Shown one piece after another: positions 9,025 to 17,404 of a DNA stretch of 64,000 bases (position 1 is its first letter; the number at the start of each line of letters is the position of its first letter). The notes below the pieces were generated by a model. That model saw only the letters and a list, made by a program, of their open reading frames with translations, was not told the DNA's origin and ran no database searches. This stretch comes from Cryobacterium suzukii (GTDB lineage Bacteria; Actinomycetota; Actinomycetes; Actinomycetales; Microbacteriaceae), in NCBI RefSeq assembly GCF_004403185.1, contig NZ_SOHJ01000002.1, forward strand, positions 186,001 through 250,000, given 5' to 3'. The position numbers and the translations under genes are program-made.

Positions 9025-9753
9025 ATGAGCACCATATTTTCGCGAGTGGGCAAGAAGTCCCTCGGCTACAACGTCACCCAGGTCGATGCGTTTCTGGCTG
9101 CGGCCCGGCGCGCATACGACCAGCCTGACCCCCACGACGACGAACTCGATGCTGATACCGGTGCTGTGGGATCCGTTGACGAGATCGCCGCCGGTGCCGA
9201 GACCGACACCACGCTGCCGCCGACCATGGGCGACGGGTCGGGCGCCGCCGACGGCGCCGAGGCCATCCACGCGCTGGTCGCGGAAGGAGCCGAGGCGGAA
9301 GAAACCCGCACCGGTGCGAGCTTGACGGCCGAGGGGATCCGGCACACCGCCTTCGCAATGCACAAGGGCGGATACTCGCCCGACCAGGTCGATGCGGCAC
9401 TGGAACGGCTTGAAGACGCATTTGCCGCTCGAGAACGCGATCAGGCGACCAGAGACGGGGGAGAGCGGGCGTGGATGGTTGACGCCGAGGGCACCGCTGA
9501 GGTGATCGTCGCTCGGCTCAGCCGCCCCCCAGGCTACCGCTTCACGCGCACGAGCGTTCTGGCGGTCGGCTACAAACGAGTGGACGTTGACCGTCTCGCC
9601 AACAAATTGGTGAAGTATTTCCAGGACGGTCGTGAGCTCACGGTCGATGAGGTGCGAACGGCAGTATTTCGGCCTGAACGTGGAGGATACCGGGAAGCGC
9701 AGGTAGACCTCGTGTTGGACAGCGTCGTGGACGTCATGCTCGCGGTCCGCTGA
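9025..9753 (+). CDS. DivIVA-domain protein with four G-Y-x-VD repeats
   Basis: 242 residues, acidic. Four short units resemble the DivIVA N-terminal motif: LGYNVTQVDAFLAAARRAYD, GGYSPDQVDAALERLEDAFA, VGYKRVDVDRLANKLVKYFQ and GGYREAQVDLVLDSVVDVML. Each is a turn (G-Y) followed by an amphipathic helix. In DivIVA proteins such a motif binds curved membrane; here four copies surround an Ala/Asp/Glu-rich linker and the long coiled coil is missing. Start ATG at 9025 after AATAAAGGT. It follows cdsA by 47 bp. A membrane- or pole-associated role is inference. Confidence 0.7.
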   Translation: MSTIFSRVGKKSLGYNVTQVDAFLAAARRAYDQPDPHDDELDADTGAVGSVDEIAAGAETDTTLPPTMGDGSGAADGAEAIHALVAEGAEAEETRTGASLTAEGIRHTAFAMHKGGYSPDQVDAALERLEDAFAARERDQATRDGGERAWMVDAEGTAEVIVARLSRPPGYRFTRTSVLAVGYKRVDVDRLANKLVKYFQDGRELTVDEVRTAVFRPERGGYREAQVDLVLDSVVDVMLAVR

Positions 9754-9768
9754 CTTGGTCACCGTTGC

Positions 9769-9798
9769 TTGGCCGTTATCAAATTTGTCGGCTAAGGT
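9769..9798 (+). promoter_or_regulatory. Promoter of the transglycosylase-like gene
   Basis: TTGGCC (9769-9774), 18-bp spacer, TAAGGT (9793-9798), 9 nt before the ATG at 9808. Predicted transcript is leaderless or nearly so. Confidence 0.5.
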
Positions 9799-9807
9799 CA
9801 TTTAGTA

Positions 9808-10470
9808 ATGGGTAGGCATCTGCAAGTAATCGACACTGTCCCGGCCACGGCACGGCCGACTGTTCGTCGAACTCGATCCCGGGTGAAGCCAGCGCACTTT
9901 CTTTTCGGGTTCACCGCAGCCTGCGCGTTCGTGCTCGTCACCGTGGTCGACCCCTACTCGGGTGCTACGGCGTCACCATACTTTCAAATAGCTGGCAGTA
10001 CGACCGACGACGGGCCCGCCCAGGCCGTTCTCGTCGCCGGCAGCTACACGAATACCATCACTCGGGACGGCTATGCCGTCACCGAAAAGCCCAAACCGGT
10101 GCCCGTCGTGGTCGCGGTAGAAAAGAAGACCCAGAGCTTCACCGCTCCATCGGCTGCTGTACCCGATCCAGGCTCGGCCCAGGCATACGCCTACGACGCC
10201 GTTGCGGGTCGCGGGTGGGGTGAAGACCAGTACAACTGCTTGGTTTCGCTCTGGCAGAAAGAGTCACGCTGGAATGTGAGCGCCCAGAACGGTTCGAGTG
10301 GTGCCTATGGTATTCCGCAGGCGCTGCCCGGCTCGAAGATGGCTAGCGCTGGCGACGACTGGGCCACAAACGCCGGGACCCAAATTGAGTGGGGTCTTGG
10401 GTACATCACGGGCCGCTACGGCACTCCGTGTGGCGCCTGGGAGAAGTCCCAGGCTTCGGGCTGGTACTAG
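9808..10470 (+). CDS. Exported lytic-transglycosylase-like (SLT-fold) protein
   Basis: 220 residues. A basic N-terminus and hydrophobic segment (FLFGFTAACAFVLVTVVD, about residues 31-48) export it. The C-terminal ~80 residues match the short SLT/lysozyme-like domain of actinobacterial surface proteins: QYNCLVSLWQKESRWNVSAQ with the presumed catalytic Glu in QKESRW, then SGAYGIPQALPGSKM and WGLGYITGRYGTPCGAWE. The family cleaves or binds peptidoglycan glycan strands. Two Cys flank the domain and may form a disulfide. It is monocistronic, with its own promoter just upstream. Confidence 0.8.
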   Translation: MGRHLQVIDTVPATARPTVRRTRSRVKPAHFLFGFTAACAFVLVTVVDPYSGATASPYFQIAGSTTDDGPAQAVLVAGSYTNTITRDGYAVTEKPKPVPVVVAVEKKTQSFTAPSAAVPDPGSAQAYAYDAVAGRGWGEDQYNCLVSLWQKESRWNVSAQNGSSGAYGIPQALPGSKMASAGDDWATNAGTQIEWGLGYITGRYGTPCGAWEKSQASGWY

Positions 10471-10521
10471 GCGCGCTCTGGTGCGCTGAGCCTGCTGGCG
10501 TTCGGCACCAGGCCCGCACTT

Positions 10522-10527
10522 TAGACT
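10522..10527 (+). promoter_or_regulatory. -10 hexamer TAGACT, leaderless start
   Basis: TAGACT ends 6 nt before the ATG at 10534; no Shine-Dalgarno can fit. Predicted leaderless transcript. Confidence 0.45.
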
Positions 10528-10533
10528 GGGACC

Positions 10534-10839
10534 ATGGCGCGCAGCAATCGACCCCGAGGCCGCAAGGCCCCGCAGTCGGGCGACGACGAGGCAGACGTTA
10601 GCCTGAATCATCTGCTCGAGGGGTGGCGTCGCAGCGAAGTTCGACGTGACGGCCTCTGGCACGTTCAACCGGTTCCCGCCAAACAGGCAATCAAGTCCTA
10701 CCTGTGTCCCGGATGCACCCAGGGCATCGCCCCTGGTACCGCGCACATCGTCACGTGGCGCGGTGATGGGGTGCTCGGTGACGATGCCGACCTCGCCAAC
10801 CGGCGGCACTGGCACACCCACTGTTGGAAAATCAAGTGA
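10534..10839 (+). CDS. Small conserved actinobacterial protein with Cys/His cluster
   Basis: 101 residues, no recognised function. The N-terminal ~20 residues are basic and polar (ARSNRPRGRK). The body has CPGCTQGI around residue 58 and ends RRHWHTHCWKIK, so two Cys plus His/Cys near the end could bind one metal ion. No membrane segment. Homologues of this size in related actinobacteria are, as I recall, often labelled ATP/GTP-binding, but no P-loop is present here. It overlaps or abuts the downstream hydrolase gene, suggesting cotranscription. Confidence 0.75.
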   Translation: MARSNRPRGRKAPQSGDDEADVSLNHLLEGWRRSEVRRDGLWHVQPVPAKQAIKSYLCPGCTQGIAPGTAHIVTWRGDGVLGDDADLANRRHWHTHCWKIK

Positions 10840-10874
10840 CCAATGGCCCCGAGAGCAGAGGAGAACCAGCGACC

Positions 10875-11609
10875 GTGTCGGTTGACATTCGTGGCGGCAT
10901 CGAACTGCCGGCCACCATCGAAAGCGTCGAGCTGCAAACGAGCGACGGCCTCACCCTGGTCGGCGAACTGGCCACCCCGGTCGGCAGCACCCCGGTCGCG
11001 ACGCTCGTGACGCTGCATCCGCTGCCCACCGCCGGCGGTTTCATGGACTCGCACATTCTTCGGAAGGCGGCAAACCGGCTGCCCGCCCTGGCTGATCTGG
11101 CCGTGCTACGGTTCAACACCCGCGGCACGTCATCGCCGCGCGGTACGAGCGACGGCAATTTCGGTCACGGACTGACCGAACGGGCCGATGTCGCCGCGGC
11201 GATGGCCTTCGTCGCCGAGCGTCACCTGCCCAACCCGTGGCTGGTCGGCTGGTCATTCGGCACCGAACTGGCCCTGAAATACGGCCTGGAGCATCCCATC
11301 CGTGGCGCCATTCTATTGTCACCCCCGCTGCACCGCACGACCAACGAAGAGTTGGCGGCGTGGGCGGGGAACGAACGAGAATTGGTAGCTGTGATCCCCG
11401 AATTCGACGATTATCTCAGGCCGGACGCCGCCCGCTTGCGGTTCGCCAGCGTGCCCGATCTTCGCTTTGTCGCCGTTGAGGGTGGCAAACACTTGTGGGT
11501 TGGCGAGAATCTGACCCGCCGCGTCCTCAGCGAGATCGTTGCCACCGTGAACCCCGGCGCACTTCCCCTGCCGACTGAGTGGAACACCGGTTTGCCCAAC
11601 GCTTCTTGA
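10875..11609 (+). CDS. Alpha/beta hydrolase
   Basis: 244 residues from the GTG at 10875, which has AGAGGAG 11 nt upstream; TTG at 10824 or GTG at 10836 would add up to 17 residues and overlap the previous gene. The fold is shown by LVTLHPLPTAGGFMDSHI (oxyanion region), LRFNTRGTSSPRGTSDG, the nucleophile elbow LVGWSFGTELAL (Ser of G-W-S-F-G) and a C-terminal VEGGKHLW supplying the catalytic His. Most like the KANL3/Tex30-type serine hydrolases of unknown substrate. No signal peptide. Confidence 0.85.
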   Translation: MSVDIRGGIELPATIESVELQTSDGLTLVGELATPVGSTPVATLVTLHPLPTAGGFMDSHILRKAANRLPALADLAVLRFNTRGTSSPRGTSDGNFGHGLTERADVAAAMAFVAERHLPNPWLVGWSFGTELALKYGLEHPIRGAILLSPPLHRTTNEELAAWAGNERELVAVIPEFDDYLRPDAARLRFASVPDLRFVAVEGGKHLWVGENLTRRVLSEIVATVNPGALPLPTEWNTGLPNAS

Positions 11610-11628
11610 ACGTGCGGTGGTACCGGCT

Positions 11629-12678
11629 TCAGAGTTCGTTCTGGCGGGGGATAACGACCTGTTTGACGATCATGATGACCGACGCGGCGACGGGGATGGC
11701 GATCAGCGCGCCGAGGATGCCGAGCAGGCTGCCCCCGGCCAGGGCCGCGATCACGACGACCGCGCCCGGAATCGACACGGCCCGGTTCATGATCTTCGGA
11801 CTGAGCAGGTACGCCTCTACCTGCATATAAATGAGGTAATAGATCGCTGCGGCCAGGGCTGTCTGCGGAGAGCTGCCGATTTCGGGGATCAGGCAGGTCA
11901 GCACGATGATGACCGAACCCGAGATGGTACCGATGAGCGGAATCAGCGAGAGCAGGAAGGCGATGAACGCGAGCAGCGCCGGAAACGGGGCTCCGATGAT
12001 CGAGAGAAAGATGAAGCTCAGCACGCCGTTCACCGAGGCCAGAGCGGCCTGTCCCACGATGTAGCGACCGACGGCTGTGATGATTTGCTCGCTGATATCG
12101 GTGAACCGCTCCCGCTTGGACGCGGGAACCAGCTGATAGGTGGCGCGCTTCATGCTGTTCAGTGAGGCCGTGAAGTAGAGCGTGAGAATGAGGATGATGA
12201 GGCCGCCGAAAAGGCCGTTGACAATGGCGAGGCCGGACTGAACGACCGTCGTGGTGATGTTGGTGAGGTTGCCGCCGAGAAAATCGGTGGTCGTCTTCGT
12301 GATTTCGTCGATGTCGAGACCGGGGAACTGTTTTTTCAGATCGTCCAGAAAGGTCGAGCTGTTCACCCCTCGCACCAGCTCCGGAACGAGCTTGGACAAC
12401 TTGGACACCTGGCCGACGATGATCGGCACGATCGCGAAAATCACCGCGGTGAGCACGCCGAGCACCGCTGCGACCACGGTCAGAATCGCCGCCCAGCGTG
12501 GGAACTTCTTCTTCTCCAGCCACGAGACGGCCGGGTCGAGGCCGAGCGCGATGAACAGCGCGGCCCCGACGTAGATGATGATCGTCTGCAGGGTGATCAC
12601 CGAGGTGATGATCAGTAGGCCAAGGCCAACGCCCAACGTTCCGACGAGTCCGAACCGGAAGGCATTTTGTATTCTCAC
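11629..12678 (-). CDS. AI-2E family (PerM/YdiK-like) membrane protein
   Basis: 349 residues with seven to eight membrane segments: two at the N-terminus (about 7-62), one at 63-88, then a ~80-residue extracytoplasmic domain, and a C-terminal bundle. Family marks are YVGAALFIALGLDPAVSWLE, IPLIGTISGSVI and SIPGAVVVIAALAGGSLLGI. Members transport small molecules or ions; the AI-2 export assignment of the founding protein does not predict substrate here. Start is GTG at 12678 after CTGGAGTCGACAC. It lies 23 bp downstream of the coiled-coil gene on the same strand and is convergent with the hydrolase. Confidence 0.88.
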   Translation of the reverse strand: MRIQNAFRFGLVGTLGVGLGLLIITSVITLQTIIIYVGAALFIALGLDPAVSWLEKKKFPRWAAILTVVAAVLGVLTAVIFAIVPIIVGQVSKLSKLVPELVRGVNSSTFLDDLKKQFPGLDIDEITKTTTDFLGGNLTNITTTVVQSGLAIVNGLFGGLIILILTLYFTASLNSMKRATYQLVPASKRERFTDISEQIITAVGRYIVGQAALASVNGVLSFIFLSIIGAPFPALLAFIAFLLSLIPLIGTISGSVIIVLTCLIPEIGSSPQTALAAAIYYLIYMQVEAYLLSPKIMNRAVSIPGAVVVIAALAGGSLLGILGALIAIPVAASVIMIVKQVVIPRQNEL

Positions 12679-12701
12679 GTGTCGACTCCAGGAGTGGGGA
12701 A

Positions 12702-14309
12702 TTACTCGGCTGCGACCCGTTCTGCTTGGGTCAAAACGCTACGCAGACTTTCAAAGTAACCGGCCACGGCGTCGCGCTCAATTCTAATCTGGGACAGCCG
12801 GTCTTCGGCGTCTGCCACGAGGGTGCGTGAGCGTGTTGTAGCGTCGGTCACGAGAGCGGTAGCAGCGGTGTGCGCGTCCCTGAGAATGCGTGCGGCGTTC
12901 TCTTCGGCGAGTTCCTTGTTCGCTTTGGCCTCTTCGCGGGCGCCGGCATCGAGTTGTTCGTTGAGGGTGCGCAGCTCGGCCGTGCGCTCGCTCGTCTCGG
13001 TGAGCTGCCTGGCGGCATCCGCTTGAAACTTCTGAGTCTGCGCCACGGCCTCCTGGTGCCGGGCGAGGTGCCCCTGCTCGGCTTCGTCGCGGCGGGCTTT
13101 CAGCTCGACATCAAAGTCGGCTCGCGCCTGGTCGATCTCCCTGGCCAGCCGGCTCGCCTCGTGCTCGCCCTTTTTGCGCGTGGCGGTGAGGTGGTTCTCC
13201 AGATCGATGCGGGCCTGCTCGGCCTCGGCCTCGGCGTCGATGCGGGCCTGCTGGTTCTCCCGATCCAGGTCGGCGGCGGCCTGCTCAACCTCGGCGGCGA
13301 GGGCAGCGCGGCCTTGCTCGATCTCGCGGGCCAGACCGGCGCGTTTGCGATCGAGCTCGCGAGCGAGATCGGTCTGGGCCTGCTCTTGTTCGACCTCGGT
13401 CACGGCGTGTGCCTGTTCGATTTCGCGGGCCAGGTCGATTCGCCCTTGCTCGACCTCGGCGGCGAGCAAGGTGCGGGCCTGGTCTGCCTCGTGGGCGCCG
13501 GCCAGCCGCCCCTGCTCGGATTCCCTGGACAGATCGACCCGGGCCTGCTCCGTTTCGGCGGCCAGATCGACGCGGGCCTGTTCCGTTTCGCGCTGCAGGT
13601 CAGCGCGCTGCTGGTCGAGTTCCAAGGCCACTTCCGCGCGGGTGAGTTCGGTTTCGTGGGTAAGCCCCGCCGCGATCTCACGAGCCTCGGTGGCTTCCCG
13701 CTGGGCCACTACACGCACTTCTGCCGCCTCACGATCGGCTTCAGAGCGGATGGCCGACACCTCACGCTTGACCGTTGCCCGCGCTTCGGCGGCCTCGGTG
13801 GCGACAGCGCCCCGAATCAGGGAGGCATCGCGAACCGCATCCTGGACAACCTGCGCCTGGTCGTCCTGGGCGCGGGCGCGCACGTCATCTGCTTCAACTC
13901 GCACGTCATCGAGTACCCGACGTGCCTTGACGGCGGCATCAGACAGGGTGCGTTCGGCCTGCTCGAGGGCATTGTGGCGAAGCAGTTGCACCTCATCGGT
14001 CGTCGCGGCGCGCAGCTTCTCCGCGTCGATATCGGCCTGGGCGATGACTCGGGTGGACTGCTCTTCGGCCACGCGAAGGGTATTCTCCAGTTTGGTCCCG
14101 AGGCCGGAGAAGGTGGGGCTGCCGACCTCTTCGATCTCAGCGTTGAGATCGTCAATACGCGTCACCAACCGTTTGACTTCACGACCGGCCTCGGCGTTTT
14201 GAGTGTTGGCCTGGATCAGTTCGCGACGCAGGGACTGGATGGCCTTGGCGACCTCGTCCTTGTCGTAGCCGCGAAATACCTGGGTGAAATCAGCCTCGTC
14301 GTCAGACAC
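12702..14309 (-). CDS. DivIVA-like cytoskeletal protein with hendecad coiled-coil repeats
   Basis: 535 residues. An N-terminal DivIVA-type motif (FTQVFRGYDKDEVAKAIQSL) is followed by an almost wholly helical, charged body. Between about residues 230 and 375 at least twelve consecutive units of exactly 11 residues occur, of the form EQARxDLAxEx (examples EQARVDLAAET, EQARVDLSRES, EQGRIDLAREI, EQARIDLENHL). An 11-residue period gives a right-handed or nearly straight coiled coil, as in Scy/FilP-type polar-growth scaffolds. The end (LSQIRIERDAVAGYFESLRSVL) is a separate helix. ATG at 14309 follows AAGGAG. Role in pole or septum organisation is inference from the N-terminal motif and architecture. 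Confidence 0.8.
   Translation of the reverse strand: MSDDEADFTQVFRGYDKDEVAKAIQSLRRELIQANTQNAEAGREVKRLVTRIDDLNAEIEEVGSPTFSGLGTKLENTLRVAEEQSTRVIAQADIDAEKLRAATTDEVQLLRHNALEQAERTLSDAAVKARRVLDDVRVEADDVRARAQDDQAQVVQDAVRDASLIRGAVATEAAEARATVKREVSAIRSEADREAAEVRVVAQREATEAREIAAGLTHETELTRAEVALELDQQRADLQRETEQARVDLAAETEQARVDLSRESEQGRLAGAHEADQARTLLAAEVEQGRIDLAREIEQAHAVTEVEQEQAQTDLARELDRKRAGLAREIEQGRAALAAEVEQAAADLDRENQQARIDAEAEAEQARIDLENHLTATRKKGEHEASRLAREIDQARADFDVELKARRDEAEQGHLARHQEAVAQTQKFQADAARQLTETSERTAELRTLNEQLDAGAREEAKANKELAEENAARILRDAHTAATALVTDATTRSRTLVADAEDRLSQIRIERDAVAGYFESLRSVLTQAERVAAE
13190..13640 (-). repeat. 33-bp tandem coding repeats (11-residue units)
   Basis: Within the coiled-coil gene, degenerate 33-bp units follow each other without gaps, each coding EQARxDLAxEx or a variant. 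The + strand shows recurrent GCGGGCCTGCTC-like and GATCTCGCGGGCCAG-like words spaced by 33 bp. Such repeats can expand or contract by recombination. Confidence 0.8.
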
Positions 14310-14554
14310 GTATTACTCCTTACAAATGGGGCCCCGGCCCTCGGTGGATCATGCATGACGGGGAACACCCCCAATTTTAGTGTGTTGGCGCCGCCGCGAG
14401 TACCCGCCCATTCGACGGTGGGCTCTCTGGCGCTATTAGGCACCTCTCAGGAGAAGGCAGTAACGTAGAACGTCTGTGTCGGAGCACCTTCAGGCACAGG
14501 AGTCAGCCAGAGTGACTGAAGAGTACCAACCAGCCACAAGCTGAAGGGTGATAC

Positions 14555-16384
14555 GTGCGTTTTGTTCTTGCCATTGTGGCCTTCGTGCTTGCTGCCGTGA
14601 TGATCGTTCTCGGCATCGCACAGCGAACGATCCTGCTCGAGCCCGCTTTTACTTCCCTGACATCTTCCGTCACCGGCGACGCGAAATACACCGTGATAGA
14701 TCCGAGCGCGCTGGCAGCGTCGACGGGCAGCCAGACCATCGACGTGCGCGGAGATGGCGCGATCTTCCTCGCGTACGGGCGTTCGGAAGACGTCGCGGCC
14801 TGGATCGCGGACGACGCGTACGCCACTGTCACCCTCAGCGAGAAAACGGGCGAGCTCACCGCCACAGTCACCGACGCCGAAACCGCCGATGATGCCGAGG
14901 GAACCGCGGGTGATGCCGCCACACCGGATGCCGACGCCGCGATTGTGAATCCGGCTGGCTCAGACCTGTGGCTCGAGGAATACACCGGCACGGACTCTGT
15001 GACTACCACGCTGACCTTGCCGGAGGGTATTTCTGTGCTCGTCGCGTCGGACGGGATCGAACCGGCACCGTCCAGCATCCGTTTGTCGTGGGCGTCCGAC
15101 AATTCCACCCCGTGGGCGGGCCCGCTGCTCGCTGGTGGTGCCGTGCTTCTGTTGGCCGGCCTGGTGTTGTACGTGCTGGCCCTGCTGCATCTGCGGCGCT
15201 CGCGCAGGCCGCGTCGCAATGTCCCACGCGGTCCTCGCATGCCGCGTTTGCCGCGCGCACCACGCCCGAAGGCTATTAAGGCCAGTCAGATCACGACTTC
15301 GCGGCGGGGGATCGCCCGCCGGGTGGCCATTCTTCCCATGATCGTGGTCTCCGGCCTGGCGCTGAGCGGCTGTTCGGCCGACCTGTGGCCCGATTTCAGC
15401 ACGGCCAGCACGGCTACCGCGACGCCAACACCGACGCCTCAGCCCACTGATTCCGTCGAAGCCGCCGCCGAGCTGCCGCCGCCCGCCGTCACGGTCTCCC
15501 AGCTGGAAACGATCATGAGCGAGATCTCGCTGCTCAGCGCGGACGCCGATGTGAACCTGAATGCAGAGACTATTGCAACGCGATTCACCGGCCCGGCACT
15601 GGAACAACGACTGGCCAACTACAAGATTCGTGCCGTCGATCCGGCAGTAGCCCCCCTGATTGCTCTGGCGGGTGCGCCCCTCACGTTTACACTGCCGCAG
15701 CAGACTAACTCCTGGCCTCGTGTCGTCATGACGGTGATTCAAGACGAAAACGAACCCAGCATCCCGACCATGGCGGTCATCCTCAAGCAGGAATCACCCC
15801 GCACAAACTATCAAGTGGAGTATCTGTTCGCACTGGAGCAGTCGGCGCACGTTCCGAAGGTGGCGCCGGCCGTCGTCGGCGCCCCCGCCATCGCTCCCGA
15901 CAACAAGTTGTTGTTGCTGCCGCCGAACGAATTGGCCGCAGCGTATGCCGACATCCTGCTGCAGGGCGAGGCGAGCCCCTCATTCGGACTGTTCGAGAGC
16001 GAGGGGGATAATTTTCGCGTACAGGTTGCTGACCTGAACGCGGCCAAGATCGCCGCTTTGCCGTCGACCGCTTCGATCGAATTCGCAGCGGCTGCGGGCA
16101 GCGACGAGGCCGTAGCCCTCGCGACCAACGACTCTGGCAGCATCGTGGCGGTCAGCATGACGGAGACTGAAACGGTCAAACCGGTCGATACCGGGGCCAC
16201 GGTGGGCCCGGCCGCCGATGCCCTCGCCACGAAGGCGCTATCCGGCATCACCACCACGGCTAAGGGCTTTCAAAACACCTACCGCGACCAACTGCTGTTC
16301 TACGTACCCACGGCCGGTTCTAGCGACAAAATCGTGCTTCTGGGCTTTGCCCAGGGCCTCATCACATCGGCGGAGCTCCCATGA
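14555..16384 (+). CDS. Unrecognised membrane protein with an internal lipobox-like segment
   Basis: 609 residues, no family recognised. Layout: TM1 (about 3-22), an extracytoplasmic domain of ~160 residues with an acidic Ala/Asp-rich stretch (105-130), TM2 (about 187-212), a very basic Pro/Arg-rich loop (RRSRRPRRNVPRGPRMPRLP), then a third hydrophobic segment (256-270) ending in LSGC at 270-273, followed by a Thr/Pro-rich linker and an exported ~310-residue C-terminal domain. The second half alone would look like a standard lipoprotein (RRVAILPMIVVSGLALSGCS), so the gene may be an old fusion. Start GTG at 14555 after GAAGGGTG. Its stop overlaps the ATG of the next gene (ATGA), so the two are translationally coupled. 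Confidence 0.8.
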   Translation: MRFVLAIVAFVLAAVMIVLGIAQRTILLEPAFTSLTSSVTGDAKYTVIDPSALAASTGSQTIDVRGDGAIFLAYGRSEDVAAWIADDAYATVTLSEKTGELTATVTDAETADDAEGTAGDAATPDADAAIVNPAGSDLWLEEYTGTDSVTTTLTLPEGISVLVASDGIEPAPSSIRLSWASDNSTPWAGPLLAGGAVLLLAGLVLYVLALLHLRRSRRPRRNVPRGPRMPRLPRAPRPKAIKASQITTSRRGIARRVAILPMIVVSGLALSGCSADLWPDFSTASTATATPTPTPQPTDSVEAAAELPPPAVTVSQLETIMSEISLLSADADVNLNAETIATRFTGPALEQRLANYKIRAVDPAVAPLIALAGAPLTFTLPQQTNSWPRVVMTVIQDENEPSIPTMAVILKQESPRTNYQVEYLFALEQSAHVPKVAPAVVGAPAIAPDNKLLLLPPNELAAAYADILLQGEASPSFGLFESEGDNFRVQVADLNAAKIAALPSTASIEFAAAAGSDEAVALATNDSGSIVAVSMTETETVKPVDTGATVGPAADALATKALSGITTTAKGFQNTYRDQLLFYVPTAGSSDKIVLLGFAQGLITSAELP

Positions 16385-17361
16385 CGAATATGCCCCCTCT
16401 CGGATCGAACCTGCGCGGAGCGGTCGATCTTTCTTCGCTCGTGAACCGTGCCCCGGCGGGAACGACCCCGGCGGCCACCACTGGCGCACCCGTGGCCGGC
16501 GAGGCTGCTGCACCCTCCGGCGCAGTCACCCTGCCGAGCCTTGTTCTCGACGGTACCGACGCCAACTTTGGTGAACTGCTCGAGCTGTCTTCCCGCGTTC
16601 CCGTAGTCGTCGGACTGTGGGCATCCTGGAGTGAACCCTCAACGCAGCTCATGATCGCATTGGAAAGGATCGTTCTGGGCTTCGCCGGCAAGTTCGTGCT
16701 GGCCCGCGTCGACATCGACACGAATCCGCAGCTCGCACAGGCATTCCAGGCCCAGTCCGTGCCGACGGTCGCCGCCGTCATCACCGGTCAGCCGGTGCAG
16801 CTTTTCAACGGTCCGCTCGGTGAGGAGCAGATCACCGAGGTGCTCGGTCGTGTTCTGGAGCTCGCAGCGCAGCAGGGTGTGACGGGCACGGCCCAGGCCA
16901 CAGACGCGGACGCCGACGCCGAACCGATCGCCGCGGCCCCGGAGCCACTGCCGCCGCACCACCTTGAGGCGTACACAGCGATCGAGGCCGGCGACTATGC
17001 CACCGCTCAGAGTGAGTACCGCACCGCGCTGGCGCAGAACCCGAACGACACGATGGCCGTTGCCGGTCTGGCCCAGGTCAGCCTGCTCGCCCGGCTGCAG
17101 GGCAAGACCATCGACCAGATTCGCAATGGCGCGGCATCCGCTCCCGACGATCTCGATGCACAATTACTGGTCGCCGACCTCGACTTATCCGGTGGTCACA
17201 TCGAGGACGCCTTCGATCGCCTGCTGGGACTTTTTACGGCACAGCCCGCCGCAGGCCGCAACACGATTCGCGAGCGCCTTCTCGAGCTGTTCGAGGTCGT
17301 CGGTCAGGATGATCCACGGGTTCCCCCCACCCGTTCGCGGCTCACTGCCCTCCTGTACTGA
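16381..17361 (+). CDS. Thioredoxin-fold/TPR protein, CnoX (YbbN)-like
   Basis: 326 residues. After a ~60-residue flexible Ala/Pro-rich start comes a thioredoxin fold: VPVVVGLWASWSEPSTQLMI, DIDTNPQLAQAFQAQSVPTV. The CxxC active site is replaced by S-E-P-S, so no dithiol chemistry is possible. The C-terminal third contains tetratricopeptide-like helices (HLEAYTAIEAGDYATAQSEY, then YRTALAQNPNDTMAVAGLA). This domain pair is that of CnoX/YbbN, a chaperone-holdase working with EF-Tu and DnaK or GroEL. The ATG overlaps the stop of the membrane protein upstream. A cytosolic location is expected, as no signal is present. Confidence 0.85.
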   Translation: MTNMPPLGSNLRGAVDLSSLVNRAPAGTTPAATTGAPVAGEAAAPSGAVTLPSLVLDGTDANFGELLELSSRVPVVVGLWASWSEPSTQLMIALERIVLGFAGKFVLARVDIDTNPQLAQAFQAQSVPTVAAVITGQPVQLFNGPLGEEQITEVLGRVLELAAQQGVTGTAQATDADADAEPIAAAPEPLPPHHLEAYTAIEAGDYATAQSEYRTALAQNPNDTMAVAGLAQVSLLARLQGKTIDQIRNGAASAPDDLDAQLLVADLDLSGGHIEDAFDRLLGLFTAQPAAGRNTIRERLLELFEVVGQDDPRVPPTRSRLTALLY

Positions 17362-17404
17362 TTTACCCTGTACTGATTTCCCCTGTGCGCTCGAGCGGGA
17401 TGCG

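Noticed and set aside
12870-14468. Long + strand open frames (532 and 342 codons) opposite the coiled-coil gene
   Set aside because: They exist because the 33-bp repeats and high GC suppress stops on the opposite strand; composition is repetitive Leu/Gly or Ser/Arg and no family is recognisable. The minus-strand frame has a DivIVA motif, a ribosome binding site and clean hendecads.
17350-17390. Tandem duplication of CCTGTACTGATTT around the stop codon of the thioredoxin-like gene
   Set aside because: A single short duplication with no visible consequence; not a repeat family or att site.
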